A stretch of DNA of 64,000 bases from Setophaga petechia (lineage: Eukaryota; Chordata; Aves; Passeriformes; Parulidae), in NCBI GenBank assembly GCA_024362935.1, contig JANCRA010000019.1:2262001-2326000 (forward strand). The letters are read 5' to 3'. Of this stretch, positions 51,842-63,614 are shown piece after piece; position 1 is the stretch's first letter; every line of letters starts with the position of its first letter. Below the pieces are notes generated by a model. That model searched no databases and was not told the origin of the DNA. It worked only from the letters and a program-made list of their open reading frames with translations. A program made the translations under genes and the position numbers.

Positions 51842-53650
51842 ATATTACTTCTTTAAAACAATTTTGACTCAATTAGTGGAATTTTATTGCTTTCTAAAGT
51901 ATTATAATTTGCATTAAAGTGCAAAGGACATGTGAAAAACACACATGGGATGACACTTGATTTAGTTTTGTTATCTTCCTCCACTGCCTTAAAGAAGTCT
52001 CACCAAATACATTGGCTCAAAACAGGAAATTCATATGGTTGTGTTACCTTAAAAAAATTACCAAATAAATGTACTCAAAGTAAGAAAGCCATCTGTGCCA
52101 CTCAAAGTTGTAAACTTACCACAGAAATGTGGTCTCACTATCAACTAGGTCATAAGGTGAATAGGTGAAATTCTGAATATCTAGCAGCAGAACAAACAAT
52201 ACAGAAACCATTGAAATAAGTATGACCAGAGAGCTGAAAGAGTTAAAAACTGTGTACCTTTACTTAAAACTTCAAGTAAACATCAACACATTGATCTCTC
52301 AAGAGGAAAGTTGGCTGCTCAATCAATCTAGGAAGTACTGAAGTAGTTTCAATTAGCACTCTTTTTAACATCTTTGATATTAAAGCAAATATTTGACATA
52401 ACACATCTGGCTACCCTATATAGATGCATTTCAGTTAAATCCCTAATAAGTCAAATCTGTAGCCATCATTAAAAAAAAGTCCAAAAAGAGAAGTGTCATC
52501 TTAATAGTCTCTTAATATTTTTACAATTAGGAAAAGGTAAGGTGTACAATGACTGTGGTTCAAATAAACTTGCTGAAAAACTGACTAAAGGCTTTAAGGG
52601 CTTTAGCAGTGATCTCTGAATAGTATCTAAAATATCCTGAACTAGAGGAATTGGTTCTAACTGGATTACATAAACTACAGAGAAAGAAACTGAAATCATG
52701 CCAGCCAGAAACCTGCAGCACTCATTTGCCACTGACCTTGGAGTTTGTACCCAGAGCCTGCTGGGATGACGGCATGGCAAGTGAATTCACAAGTTACAAA
52801 AGCTTGCCTTTAACATTTCACTGGTTACTTTTTCATGGATTTCTAGATGCTAGCATAGTTACACAACTCTTGTAAGCAGTGCAAACAGTTTCAAAACAGC
52901 ACTCATCATAAAGTATGGACATTTCATGGGATCTTGCTATCCCTGGAGCTTGAAAACTGGTGGGTTTCACCTGGAGTGTGTTATGCTAAGCCCTCAAAAT
53001 AGGATTTAAATTTGCTCATATAGATATACTAGGGGAAAAAATGCAAAACAAAGAGAAAAAACTACTCTGCTTGAAGTCATCCCTCTGATGAGAGGATATA
53101 CCTAGTAAAAGAGTGTAGGTACATATGTCTGAGCAAAGATCAGAAAGACAAAGTTGAATTTCAAGCCACATTTCCTTCAGTCAAACCAGATGCTTCTGGT
53201 AGGATTTGACTTGCAGTTAAATGGGGAAAGTCCTGAGCTTGTACTGAATCTAAGGGACAAGAGACACAACTTAAAATACTGTTAAAATGAACTTCAGAAG
53301 TTGGTGTGTAGGTATCTTGATGCCATGCTGAAAAACAAAAGTAATATAGTTTTCTTCCTAGGGAAAGTGTAAGGTAATGAAGTAGCCCACAGATTATCCA
53401 CCTACATTTGATTAGAGGTGGGGAGGAGAGTGACAGGAGAGAAATCTCTTCATATATGAGCACGGCTGACTCAGTTAAATCAAGCCATAACCATGGAGAA
53501 TTTCTCACTGAAATTGCTGAGTTGACATAAAATTTGTATTTCTCTCAGGTATATACAGCAATTATTCCTCAATAAAATGGGAAAAATAGAAAATAGACAT
53601 TTATTCGAAGAAAATTGACACAGCAGTTGAACTAGGCAATGTTCACAAGA
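51842..53650. other. Spacer between the two TTR genes
   Basis: About 1.8 kb without a gene. The only notable content is the duplicated element copy B at 52728-52800. Confidence 0.7.
52728..52800 (+). promoter_or_regulatory. Duplicated non-coding element, copy B (about 1.1 kb upstream of TTR2)
   Basis: Partner of 39716-39790. Shares CCACTGACCTTGGAGTTT, CAGAGCCTG, GTGAATTCA and TTACAAA in order, with a three-base gap. Same orientation relative to the downstream gene. Could be a co-duplicated enhancer. Confidence 0.45.
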
Positions 53651-53655
53651 TTTCC

Positions 53656-53879
53656 ACAGACAAGGTTCTAGAATAGAAAAGACTTATTTTCATAGACAAG
53701 GTTCATGTTTGTATGGGTTACTTATTTTCTCATTGTTTACTAAGCAAATAGTATGAATCTACGTGTTGAAAGTCATAGGGGTTTTCTGATAAGTAGCTTC
53801 ATTTCAGAGGCCTTGATATAAAAATCACAGCTCCCACCATTTTCTGCTTGCTGACACAGACTTCCTAGTGGTAGGCAAA
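53656..53879 (+). promoter_or_regulatory. TTR2 promoter
   Basis: Homologous to the TTR promoter. HNF4-like ACAAGGTTCATGTTTG (53696-53711), GTTACTTATTTTCT (53717-53730) and the FOXA/HNF3 element TTTACTAAGCAAATA (53736-53750) are adjacent, as in mammals. The ATCAGAATCAGCAG part downstream of FOXA has been lost. TATAAAA at 53817-53823 is 63 bp before the ATG. An imperfect extra copy of the distal part lies just upstream at 53656-53691. This predicts hepatocyte-type expression, possibly shifted from TTR. Confidence 0.72.
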
Positions 53880-53948
53880 ATGGCTTTTCATTCTGTATTT
53901 CTCATTTTCTTAGCTGGCCTGGCACTTTACTCTGAAGCTGCACCATTG
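53880..53948 (+). CDS. TTR2 exon 1
   Basis: Signal peptide [20 protein letters not shown], then APL; ends TTG|gtaagt in phase 0. Same length as TTR exon 1. Confidence 0.93.
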
Positions 53949-56900
53949 GTAAGTGTCTAAGTACTGAAGTCCTTCTACTGATATAGTCCCAACTCTTTTC
54001 TTTTATTGTTTTTTCATTATTATTTTGATTTTACAGTATGTACTGACTGTAGTTCTCTGCTTTTACTCTTTTCTGGTCCTTCTTTCTCCTTCTGTAGTGA
54101 TTAGTGAGAGGACTTTATGGGTAGAGAAGTAGCACTTGTCATTAGACACAGCAAGTACATGAAAAACAACATAAAACAAGACAAGAAAAACTACTGTATT
54201 CACTAGACAAAAAACCTTGTGCATTCATAGCATAATGGACAAGCTGTGTCATGAGGAATCTCATCTCCTGTTGCAAAATCCATGCTAGAGAAAGGTCTTC
54301 TCTAGACTTCTGCCTTACTGCTCTACCCACTACAGCTTAATCCCATGTAAGTAAAGAGCAGAGCTAAAGTCAGGATTCTCCTCCCAGAGGGCTCATTTAG
54401 CCCAGGAAAGCAAGCTAAAGACTCAGATGCTCCAGCCTGAAATTCTCCTACAACAGCCTTGTATCTCCCTCTCCTCAACTACTCATTTTTCCTCTCAACT
54501 CTGATCCTTGGGAAAACAGTATCTGACTAACGCTGTTGAGGAATTAGGGTTTCATTGAACTCCCAGGGTGCAAAAGTGAGGAAAATCAGCTGTGGCAGTG
54601 CAGCCCTTCTTGCCAAGGCCTCGTGAGTATCACCAGTGAGGAGCCACTGCATTCCAGAAGGGGAGCATGAGGAATCTGGGCATACAGGCAGTATAGATAC
54701 ATGCTGATATATTGGTATGATACTAGACAGGGTTCCTGGCCTGTGGAACATCCCAGATTGTAAGAGGGCGTGAAAGAGAGGTCTCTTAATTTTTAACCAT
54801 CTACACCACAATTAATTTTACAATGATTAAATGGATATCAGTGACTGCTATTTTGAGATCATCCTTGATTAACACCTTCTACAAAGTTCTATTTTCTCAC
54901 TCTTCATCTGCAGAATTGGGTAAGGTCAAAGCACTGATTTAATTCTATTTTTGAAAAGGTAAAACATCAGGCCATAGATGTATCGGGGTGAAACTATAGC
55001 CATCCTGCATTTGAAGGAAAGTTTTTCTCTCCTGTCCTTGTGTAGCTGCCAGGGTTGACAAATCTGATTCAACATGCTGTTAAGAGAGAGTCTGTATGTG
55101 GTGCTTATCATGTTTACAGCAGAACTGTAAATTTGTGGCAACTAAGATAGCTCTGTGGAACAAGGTATGAGAGGCTCTCAAATCCAGAAAACTGTGTGCA
55201 GATTGCCAGTCCAAAATACGGGGGAAGAGTTGGCAGATATTTAAACTTTCCTACTACCTTTGAGGATGTAATTTTTTTCTGTTGAGGCCACAATTTAGTT
55301 ACAGCTTCATGCTGGAGATGATGTGTACTATGCCATGCCAAAGAAGAAATAGAAATGTGGTCTCACACCTGCAGTGCCTCCTTGGTATACATGGCTACAT
55401 GCACAACAGCTCCTGAAAACTTCCTTCCTGGCTCTACCATATCCAGCCCCCAGAAAGCTTCAGATTATGTTTCCTCAGTACACAGCAATATTCTCATGGA
55501 AAATATGGTCTTTACTGTAGATCTGGAGAATTATATTCTTTACTGTTTTATGATGCATTGTCACCCTTCTTGCAACATAAAAATTCTCTTCCTATTGCAG
55601 GACCCTCCTGATGCCAAGAATCCTCTTTCTGTAAAAGTTGTGGATTCCGTCCGAGGAAGTCCAGCTCCAAATGTTGCAGTTAAATTATATAAAGAAGCTA
55701 CAGATGGATCTTGGGAACTGTTAAATTCACAGTAAGTCACACTAAAATAATGAGTGAAAGATGGGAAAGACAATCAGAAGAGGCCAAATAGTAGAAAGAG
55801 CAGTTCCACATTCTCTAAAGTGAGATGTCTGTTTTGCTCAGAGGAAAGATAACATACAATTGAATTAACTTGCTGCAGACTGTCTTCTAAATGTACTTCA
55901 GTTTCAACTACAAAAATGGTTTTATAGTGCTTTAGAAATCTTGTGAACACGAGAAAGTATTTTAAGCTATCCTTTAATTCAGTCATCACTTCTCTTTAAT
56001 TTTGTTGCAAAGGTCTATATTACCTTTAAGTACCCCGCAATGAACTGCTGCATTGTTACCAGAAGTATCAGATAGACTCTTACATTTTGAAACCAAGACT
56101 CTGGTTGAGAATCCTACCTTTATTGGCTATTTTCCATCTTTCTAAATGGATTTTCATTTCTTACAACACCCGTTTTTAAAAGAAACTGTTTTAAACATAT
56201 ACCACATTATGTTTGCTAGCCTACTTTACTTCAAGATAAAGGACTTAGCCAAAAGGAGAAAATTTGGGGATAAATCTTTCTCACCTTCACCCATACAAAG
56301 AAGCAATCATGCCTCAAATAATAAAAAATAATCTCCAGAGATATAAATGTTGCACTGTCTTTTGAAAAACATAATTGTAGAATTTAAGATGCAGATGACT
56401 TTTTTTAATTACCCTCTCTTTTAGTAAATATTAACACTTAAAAAAAAAAAAAGCAATTTTTACTTAAAGTATAGCCTGAAATTAAATTGGAAAAATTCTT
56501 AGGGGATACACAGAACGCACATTCTTTATTCACCAAGCAATATTCCACTTCCACACTAAGCTCCTCATGATAGTTGCAAAGTCTCACCTGAGACCTTTCC
56601 AGGCATGCTAACAGTCTATTACACTTTTAAAAAATAGTGAGAAAGGGCTGTCAAGCTGGCATAGCACATGAACTTCAACAGTGGAATCCCAGACTCAGAT
56701 ATATTTCTATAAATTCCTGCAGAAACTGTGCAAATGCCTCTTGGGTGTCACAGAGCAGTGGGCTGGCACCAGCAACATTGCTCTCATGTGTCCTTGAGAA
56801 ATACAGGTACAGTGAAGGCCACACATACTTGTACAGTGTGGGAAAAACAATCTATTCATGTTGTCCTGCTTAAATTGCCTCACTCCCTCATGTGAGAAGA

Positions 56901-59900
56901 CAATTTCACACATATTCTTTCACTGTAAATGCGTGAAATTTTCCAGTAAGGGTGTTCAGTTCACTTATCTTCATTTCTGAGCTTAGAGACTCTATATAAA
57001 GATACTCATAACAGCTGGATATTGATTGAAGTCTCAAAAACACATTTAACATTTAAAACAAGGAGCAAAGTAACCTCAATATAAGGTAAGCAAAAGTCAT
57101 GCTAATACTAAACCAACCTCTCCCACCTTGATAATTTGTAAATAATTGAATGCTAGCAAGACGTCCTGTAACAAATGTTCTCAATCAAAGATGCATTTGG
57201 TATTATCTGAAAAAGCTTATTAAAGAAGTGACCAGTTATCTAGCAATGATCAATCTATGACCAAGAGAAAAAAAAGACAATTGAACAGATATAAAACTTC
57301 TGGTAACTGACAATGGGGCATCTTGTAAGGTATAAATGGTATTCTATACTTTCTTTTCTGAGCTACATGAAAAAAGAAATCTCAAGTATTGCACGGCACA
57401 ATGACATTATTTTTCTCTGCATGCAATTTGAATAAAATATGTTCAGAGAACATTTGGCAGCTAGAACAAAAGTAAGTGATCTTTAAATACCAAAATCAGG
57501 CACTGGCAGTTCTGCTATGTGTAAATAACCTACCTAATAAAAAACCTCCTAGTATTAAAAAATTTATTTCCCAGAAAGGTGTTGCAAAAATGGACATATC
57601 TGAGAAACAGCATTCAATATTGCTTCTGGACCCCAAAACGGGCTGATGTTCAAAGATGTATGGTTTCATACCATTACTAGGGCTTTAGATAACACTGATA
57701 GTATCTTCAAATCAAACAAAACTCCCTGTTCGTTGAGGCCAGTACAAACCACAAGGAATTCCATGAGGCCTCACTGCTAGCTGACCTACGGTCATTTCAA
57801 ATAGCAAACCCAGCAAACCTCAAATTTCCAATAACTGTAAAGAATATTTATACTGATAAAACAATTCAATGCATTTAAATAAGAAAAAAAAACATGGAAA
57901 AATCAGGACAGTTGACCCTACTTAGTTGCACAGTGAGTGCATCAGGGAGCTTCCAAGTTGCTTACAGCAGTGGTGAAGTTTTCCCTCTGAGTGGGTTCAT
58001 TTAATTGAACTCCAAGACTCTGCCAAGAGTCTATGAACAATAATGCCAGTTTTTGGCTCACCCCCAAACCATGCAGAGTTAATGAGATGGCAGGCAGCCA
58101 TCTGCTGTGGTCACTGTGGAAGTAGCAAATGCCAAGATAAGCTCTGATGCATCCATAGTACAGATGGACATAAGCCATTCCAGATCAATAGAGGTATTCA
58201 TCCTATTACTTAAGCCACACACCACTCAAGTTTAATTGCTAAAAACTGCATCTTTCTCAGGCTTCTAACCAAACTATAAAAGTGCATTCTTCTACCATTA
58301 CACAGACAAACCAATGAAAAAGGAGGCCTCTCAGAGCTTACAACGAAAGAACAATTTGTAGCAGGGCTATACAAACTTGAGCTTGATACAGCCTCTTACT
58401 GGAAGAGTCTGGGCTTGAATCCCTTCCACCAACATGCTGATGTGAGTATTCCTTTTTTCCTCTACTTCAGTTGCAAAGAATAAAGATACTTAATATGTGT
58501 GGACTTCAGTTACTAACTGCGTATGTTGAACTTTACTTTCAGTTTAAATTTCAGTTTCACATTAACACTTTAAATCCACAGTCTGAAAGCTTTGTAGGAA
58601 CACAGTTATGACAGAACCTAGTTACTAGCTCCCCCACAAGTCTCAAAGTTCCTCAGTGCATTATTTAAGGAGAGGTGTTCATTCCTTCAACCTCTACTTA
58701 AGCCCATGATTATTTTTGTGATTATTCTAAGTGTTTGAGGGACAATTAGTGGAGTACTCTCTGAAGTCCCCTGGGAAAAGCATTGATCTGTCTTTTGGAG
58801 GCAACATTTTCATGGCTACAGACAAAGTTCATAGTTTAGATATTTAAAGAAACAAAAGTATGTAGTACGTTCTCAGTGCTTGCAGCCCCAGTTTACAACA
58901 GAAAAAAAAAAAAAGAAAGTACAACACGCCTCTTTAATTTACCTGGGACAAATAAACTGGTTAGAGGAAGGTGTTCCAAATCAGGTACTGCTGAAGGATT
59001 TGGGGACTGTCTCCTTCCCCTGAACAGCATTAGTGCTTTCCTATGACCTTTCAGTAGCAGCAGCTCTGTATTAGTTTTTTGTTGGACTGTGAGAGATCTG
59101 CTTAGCTGTTCCTTATCTCCGTGAAGAAAAGGTGGCTAACACTTGGATTAAATTCTCTGTCTTCCAACAAATGAAAGATTACATTCTTATACTAGACAAT
59201 AATGAAGGTTAGAAGGCTAGATAGCCTTGTCTTCTGTGGGAACTGAAATAAAAAAGGGAAGAAGAAAGATTTACAGCATGTAAGTGAATTGATTGTATAT
59301 CAAGATAATGGTTGACTGGAAATTAATTTAATCTACAGTGCCTTATTTCTTAAAAATAAGCCTCAGTAGGGAATACATTTTGCTCAGTTTACTGGTTGTT
59401 TCATATGCATCTTTTTTATTAATGTTGAAAGGAGCACAAGCTGTGCATCACAGAATACTATTAAATTGTCTATTTTAAAAGCTGACACCTCTCATCTCAC
59501 AACACAAAATAATGTATTATGTGGAGTGAGAAATCAAAGGACAGGATGTGCTGGTCAGGGAGATGTTAATAGGGCTGTGGTAAATCATTCATATGTAAGG
59601 TTACTATCATGCTGTGGCCAGAAAAGTAATGCAGTCTTTCTCCAACGACTAGATTTTGAATCAGAACTAAAGACACTCATTGTTTTATACTCTGGCCTAA
59701 TGATAGCTAGTGCAGCACTGTTAAATTCTGCTCCTTGAAGTACAGGACATGGTAAGAGTAACAAAAGCATTCCAACACTTGAAAGAATGGGAAAATGGGC
59801 TAGCTTTATTTTTTTTTTAAAGAAGGAAAATCCGTGGGGTTTATAGAAGACCTTCATAAGGAAATGAAAAAAAAGTCTTGTTGCTATTTATGAGTATCAA

Positions 59901-60251
59901 CAAGGAAATGCCAATTTGGATAATAAATAGATTTAATAAAGTCTTAAATAACGTGACATTTATACTTTTAATAAATTGTATTTAACCAGTGGAAAATTTG
60001 TGTTACAAGCAGTCACACTTCAGAGTGACAATATTTCTGAAGTTTCATGTGAAGTTACATACAATGATCACAATGGTTCCATCTAGGCTTTTATCTAGAG
60101 ATCACTTCTCATTTTGTCTCATATTTGTTTTTTCTTTTTCCAGGTGGTGTTCACAGCTAATGATGCTGGTAATCGGCGTTACAAGATTGCTGTTGTGCTC
60201 AGTCCCTTCTCTTACTCAACCACAGCTGTAGTTAGTGAGCCAGTGGAATAA
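53880..60251 (+). CDS. Second transthyretin gene, TTR2 (4 exons, complete, diverged)
   Basis: Tandem paralogue of TTR. Exons 53880-53948, 55601-55731, 58306-58441 and 60144-60251 sum to 444 nt, or 147 aa; phases 0, 2, 0 are identical to TTR, so it is a DNA-level duplicate. Signal peptide as in TTR (SEA|APL); the mature chain is 127 aa and aligns without gaps to human numbering. By hand about 73 of 117 core residues match TTR. Kept: Lys15, Ala108, Ser117, Thr119, Val121, Trp41, Tyr78, Trp79, Phe87, His88, Tyr116. Changed: Cys10Asn, Met13Ser, Leu17Val, Glu54Gly, Thr106Lys, Ala109Val, Leu110Val, Ser100Ala (sequon lost). Probably a secreted tetramer with altered ligand binding. It lacks the C-terminal YRGS of hydroxyisourate hydrolases. 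No frameshift, stop or bad splice site, so not an evident pseudogene. I know of no established symbol. Confidence 0.93.
55601..55731 (+). CDS. TTR2 exon 2
   Basis: Starts [13 protein letters not shown] after cctattgcag, nine bases (three codons) shorter at its 5' end than TTR exon 2. Ends in phase 2 at CA|gtaagt. [10 protein letters not shown] is kept. Confidence 0.93.
58306..58441 (+). CDS. TTR2 exon 3
   Basis: 136 nt, as in TTR. Encodes [17 protein letters not shown] through FHQHAD; Gly replaces Glu54. SYWK and FH are conserved. Confidence 0.93.
60144..60251 (+). CDS. TTR2 exon 4
   Basis: 108 nt, as in [23 protein letters not shown] carries Lys106 and Val109/Val110; [12 protein letters not shown] is identical to TTR. 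TAA stop. Confidence 0.94.
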   Translation: MVFTANDAGNRRYKIAVVLSPFSYSTTAVVSEPVE

Positions 60252-60479
60252 AAGCTGACATTAAGCATAAAAATTCAGTTGTGTAAATTAAAATTTCCAT
60301 AAATGATAAGAACTTAGTATCTGAATGTATCAACAGCTTCAGATTTCATAGTAAATCCCTAACAGTAAGTTTTTTATTCACTTTGTTAACTTTAGGAAGA
60401 AAGTGTATTGACTTTGTTTTCAAATAGTCTTCTGAATTGAAGTATTCTGCATTTCTGTATTGTCAGTATTGCCCTTCTG

Positions 60480-60485
60480 AATAAA
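60480..60485 (+). terminator. TTR2 poly(A) signal (candidate)
   Basis: AATAAA about 230 bp after the stop; others at 60247 (overlapping the stop codon) and 60559. The one used cannot be decided here. Confidence 0.5.
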
Positions 60486-62474
60486 AGTTAAGGATTTGAA
60501 AAAAACACATTAGCCTCAGAAAAAAAATGTATCGAAATCCCGTTATGGGGACGTGGAGAATAAAAGCAGTCTTCCATGAAGTTGATAAACTAAATTCTTC
60601 TTGCAAAGGAACTGAACAAAACACATCTGTGAAAGGTGTCTCATGAAAAGCAAGCAGACGGAAAATGCAGTCCACCACTACCATCTCCTATGTTTTATTA
60701 ATGAAGCTCACAACAGATGAAGTCACATGGTATTACTCACTCAGGGCCTCACATAATTATCAAGATAAACTCACCCCTCAATTCTAATTTTGGAGACATA
60801 GAAGTGAAAGCAGGTAAAGGTGACAGAATAGCAGAACAGCATTTACAGATGCTAAGCAGGCTACAGATACTTAAAATGCCTTCTTTCCTGTTTTTCAATA
60901 TATCATAACTCGTGACATTTTCAAGGACAGACCAGAAGCCTGTGTTTCAGAAAAGTGTATCGCTTGAAGAAGCTTATTCATGTATTTGCAGAAAATTCTG
61001 CAAATACTTTCCCAAGTTAAAGTGCTCCCCAAAATTACTTGCATACCTCAAACCATCAGACATTTTCATAATAGCTGCAAAATGCAAACAAAAATAAGGA
61101 TAACTAATGAATCTTGAGAAAATCAGTTCCCTATTTAATGCCAGAAGAAATATGGATGAATCCTTCTATTCCCATTCTAGTAATTCCTATATAGGGTAGA
61201 ACCATTGGGGGATTCCAGAGAAGAACAAACCTGTCTTGGAAAAGTATGCAAAAAGGTTGAGTCACTCAGACTAATAAAACCCAAAGCTGAAAGCCTATAA
61301 ATACAAAGAAAGGGAATATGCCCTGCCTGCCTAAGGCTTGATCCCATCACAGCCTAACCTGATGAATTTGGACAGGTGTGTCCTTTCTTTTTGCTGTTAC
61401 TTTGGGGTACTGAGCACTAGAAAAACGAGCATTTTGTCTAGAAACAAAACACAAAGATAATATCTTTTCCACAGAATCTCAGAAAAAACAAACCAACACA
61501 ATCTTTAGAACATTATATTTCATAAAAGACAATGATAAAAAAGTACAAACATTTTCATGAACAACAAAAAAACTCAAAACTATGATAGTACACAGGAAAT
61601 TCCCAGCATTTGTTTCAGTGCATTTTTTCATTGAGCCTATCTTACATACCTCTACAAATAAAATAATCTTAAGTACACTTCCGCTTGCTGATATGCAATG
61701 GATCGTTTTAATTTTTTTAAACAGCTGGCTCATTAGTAACCCACTACAACAATTAGTAAACATAACAATAGAAAAATAGAGTGGCAAGATCCAAGAAAAA
61801 GGACATTTTACACTTGCTTTTCAACACATTGCATATTTGCAAAATGGACTTTATATTTTATTCTCCTACTTAAATTTGAAATATAGAAAATGGGCTTGAG
61901 AGTATCTTAGCATATTAACCAGATTCTACTTTTAATAGTTCTGTAATGTTTTTACTTGCTAATTTGCAAGACCTTCAGAATCTCATAAAATACTTCCTCC
62001 TTCTTCTCCCTCCATGTTCACTCCTTGAAGGCATCCCTTATTTGCCTTGTCAGCAATTCAAAAGCCAATGTGATTGGCTTCTCTCTACATTTTACAAGAA
62101 CCGTGAAATTATCAAAAGGAATGTGCACAACTCTTAGTTCTGCATTGTATTTATTTTGTTTGAAGGCACTGTCTATGTTAAAATTCACTACAGAAGAGTA
62201 CTGAGTTCAGACAGGTAGTATACAAACACTATTTTGATGTAATTTAAGATGGCAACTTCTAAAACTTCTCAACAAAGTGATAAAAGGTATTTAGAGAAGA
62301 GTGTTGGTCAACAATTCATAATTTAACATCCATCATTTTGGGGCACCAAAATGCAAAATTTTTAAGAACTCAGCTATATGTCACAATCCATTCACATACT
62401 GATTTAATTCACATTTTTCTAGGACCATACATGATCAATCACTTAAAGCTGTAAAGTTATATTAGTTCAGCCAC

Positions 62475-62530
62475 AGTATATGTGTAATATAGTATGCATA
62501 TATGTAAGTATATATACATATATATGCATT
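62475..62530. repeat. AT-rich inverted repeat
   Basis: Alternating TATG/CATA and TATATA units forming a near-palindrome around 62500. Simple-sequence origin is likely. Confidence 0.6.
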
Positions 62531-63614
62531 AGATTTTTTTAAATTGCACATAAATTTCACAGAATGCCTAAGAAATGGGAACAAAAGCATGCTTCAGAAA
62601 ACAGTACAGACCTACAATACCAAAGGATGTTTCATAACTTTAGATGTGAAATTGTAGGTACACCTGTACTGAAAACCAGAAATCACCTCAAAATTATATG
62701 AGGGATTTAAAAATTTATTCAACTGTCCTTAAAGAACTGTATTAGTCTGCTATGAAATAAGACTAATATTATTTTGAAGATATAATTTTTCATACAGTGT
62801 ATTATCTCGGCTTTCTCCATATGGTTCAGAATGTTCTATACACCCAGTTATAGAAAAATCTATCAGGAGGTGAGTAAACCTCTTAAGCATGCTTTTGAAG
62901 GATGTTTTCTTCACTTTATGCTTTTAGTTATTTTCATTGTATTACATCAGTCCTAAAGCATATTAGATTAACTGGTAGATATTAAGGTAATTCCTGTATG
63001 GTATAAAATATCTCTTACAATTGTTCTCAACTACTAAATTAAATAATAATATTTCTACTAAATATTTGGGATGCTTACAGCTAAGCTCATAACATTACTG
63101 AAGGATGGCTAAGGGCAAAATTTGCTGCTGGGATGCCAAAGAAATAAAAGGTGTTTATGGCAAACAAACTTAAAATATAAAAAGCACCACACCATTGTGG
63201 CAGCAATTTAAGAAACCAACATATAATAATGACTTAAAGTTAGGATTCTTTGTCAACACTCTTACAGAACACTCTATGGATAAACAATCCTTATTATATA
63301 TACTGCTTTCCATTCTTTATGGGAGCAGAAGTCAGTCTTTGGTTCCTAAAGAGTTGAGTAACTGTGACAAACAAAACAGTTTAGTATATCTTGGTCACTA
63401 TATTCGCATTAACATAGAAAATAAATGACCTGGTCCTTTTCCTTTGTATTAACAAGGGATGTAAAAAAATATTAGTAAAGATAATAATGCTTAGCAGTGG
63501 GATACTTTTAGGTAGCATAACATTACAAGCAAAGAGAAAATAAGAAGATAAGGAAAGAGGCTAGTTACTCATACATTTAACACCACAAAAATAGAGAAAC
63601 AGACAGGACCAATC

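Larger units (their letters stand above)
53949..60143. other. TTR2 introns 1-3
   Basis: Introns at 53949-55600, 55732-58305 and 58442-60143, all GT-AG. Lengths differ strongly from the TTR introns and I see no aligned stretches, which argues for an old duplication. No embedded gene recognised. Confidence 0.7.

Noticed and set aside
53880..60251. TTR2 as a 5-hydroxyisourate hydrolase (URAH)
   Set aside because: It has a signal peptide, ends [11 protein letters not shown] instead of YRGS, keeps the TTR-specific channel residues Ser117/Thr119, and lies at the TTR locus with TTR intron phases.
53880..60251. TTR2 as a retrocopy or pseudogene
   Set aside because: It has three introns at the same positions and phases as TTR, no stop or frameshift, and a TATA/FOXA promoter.
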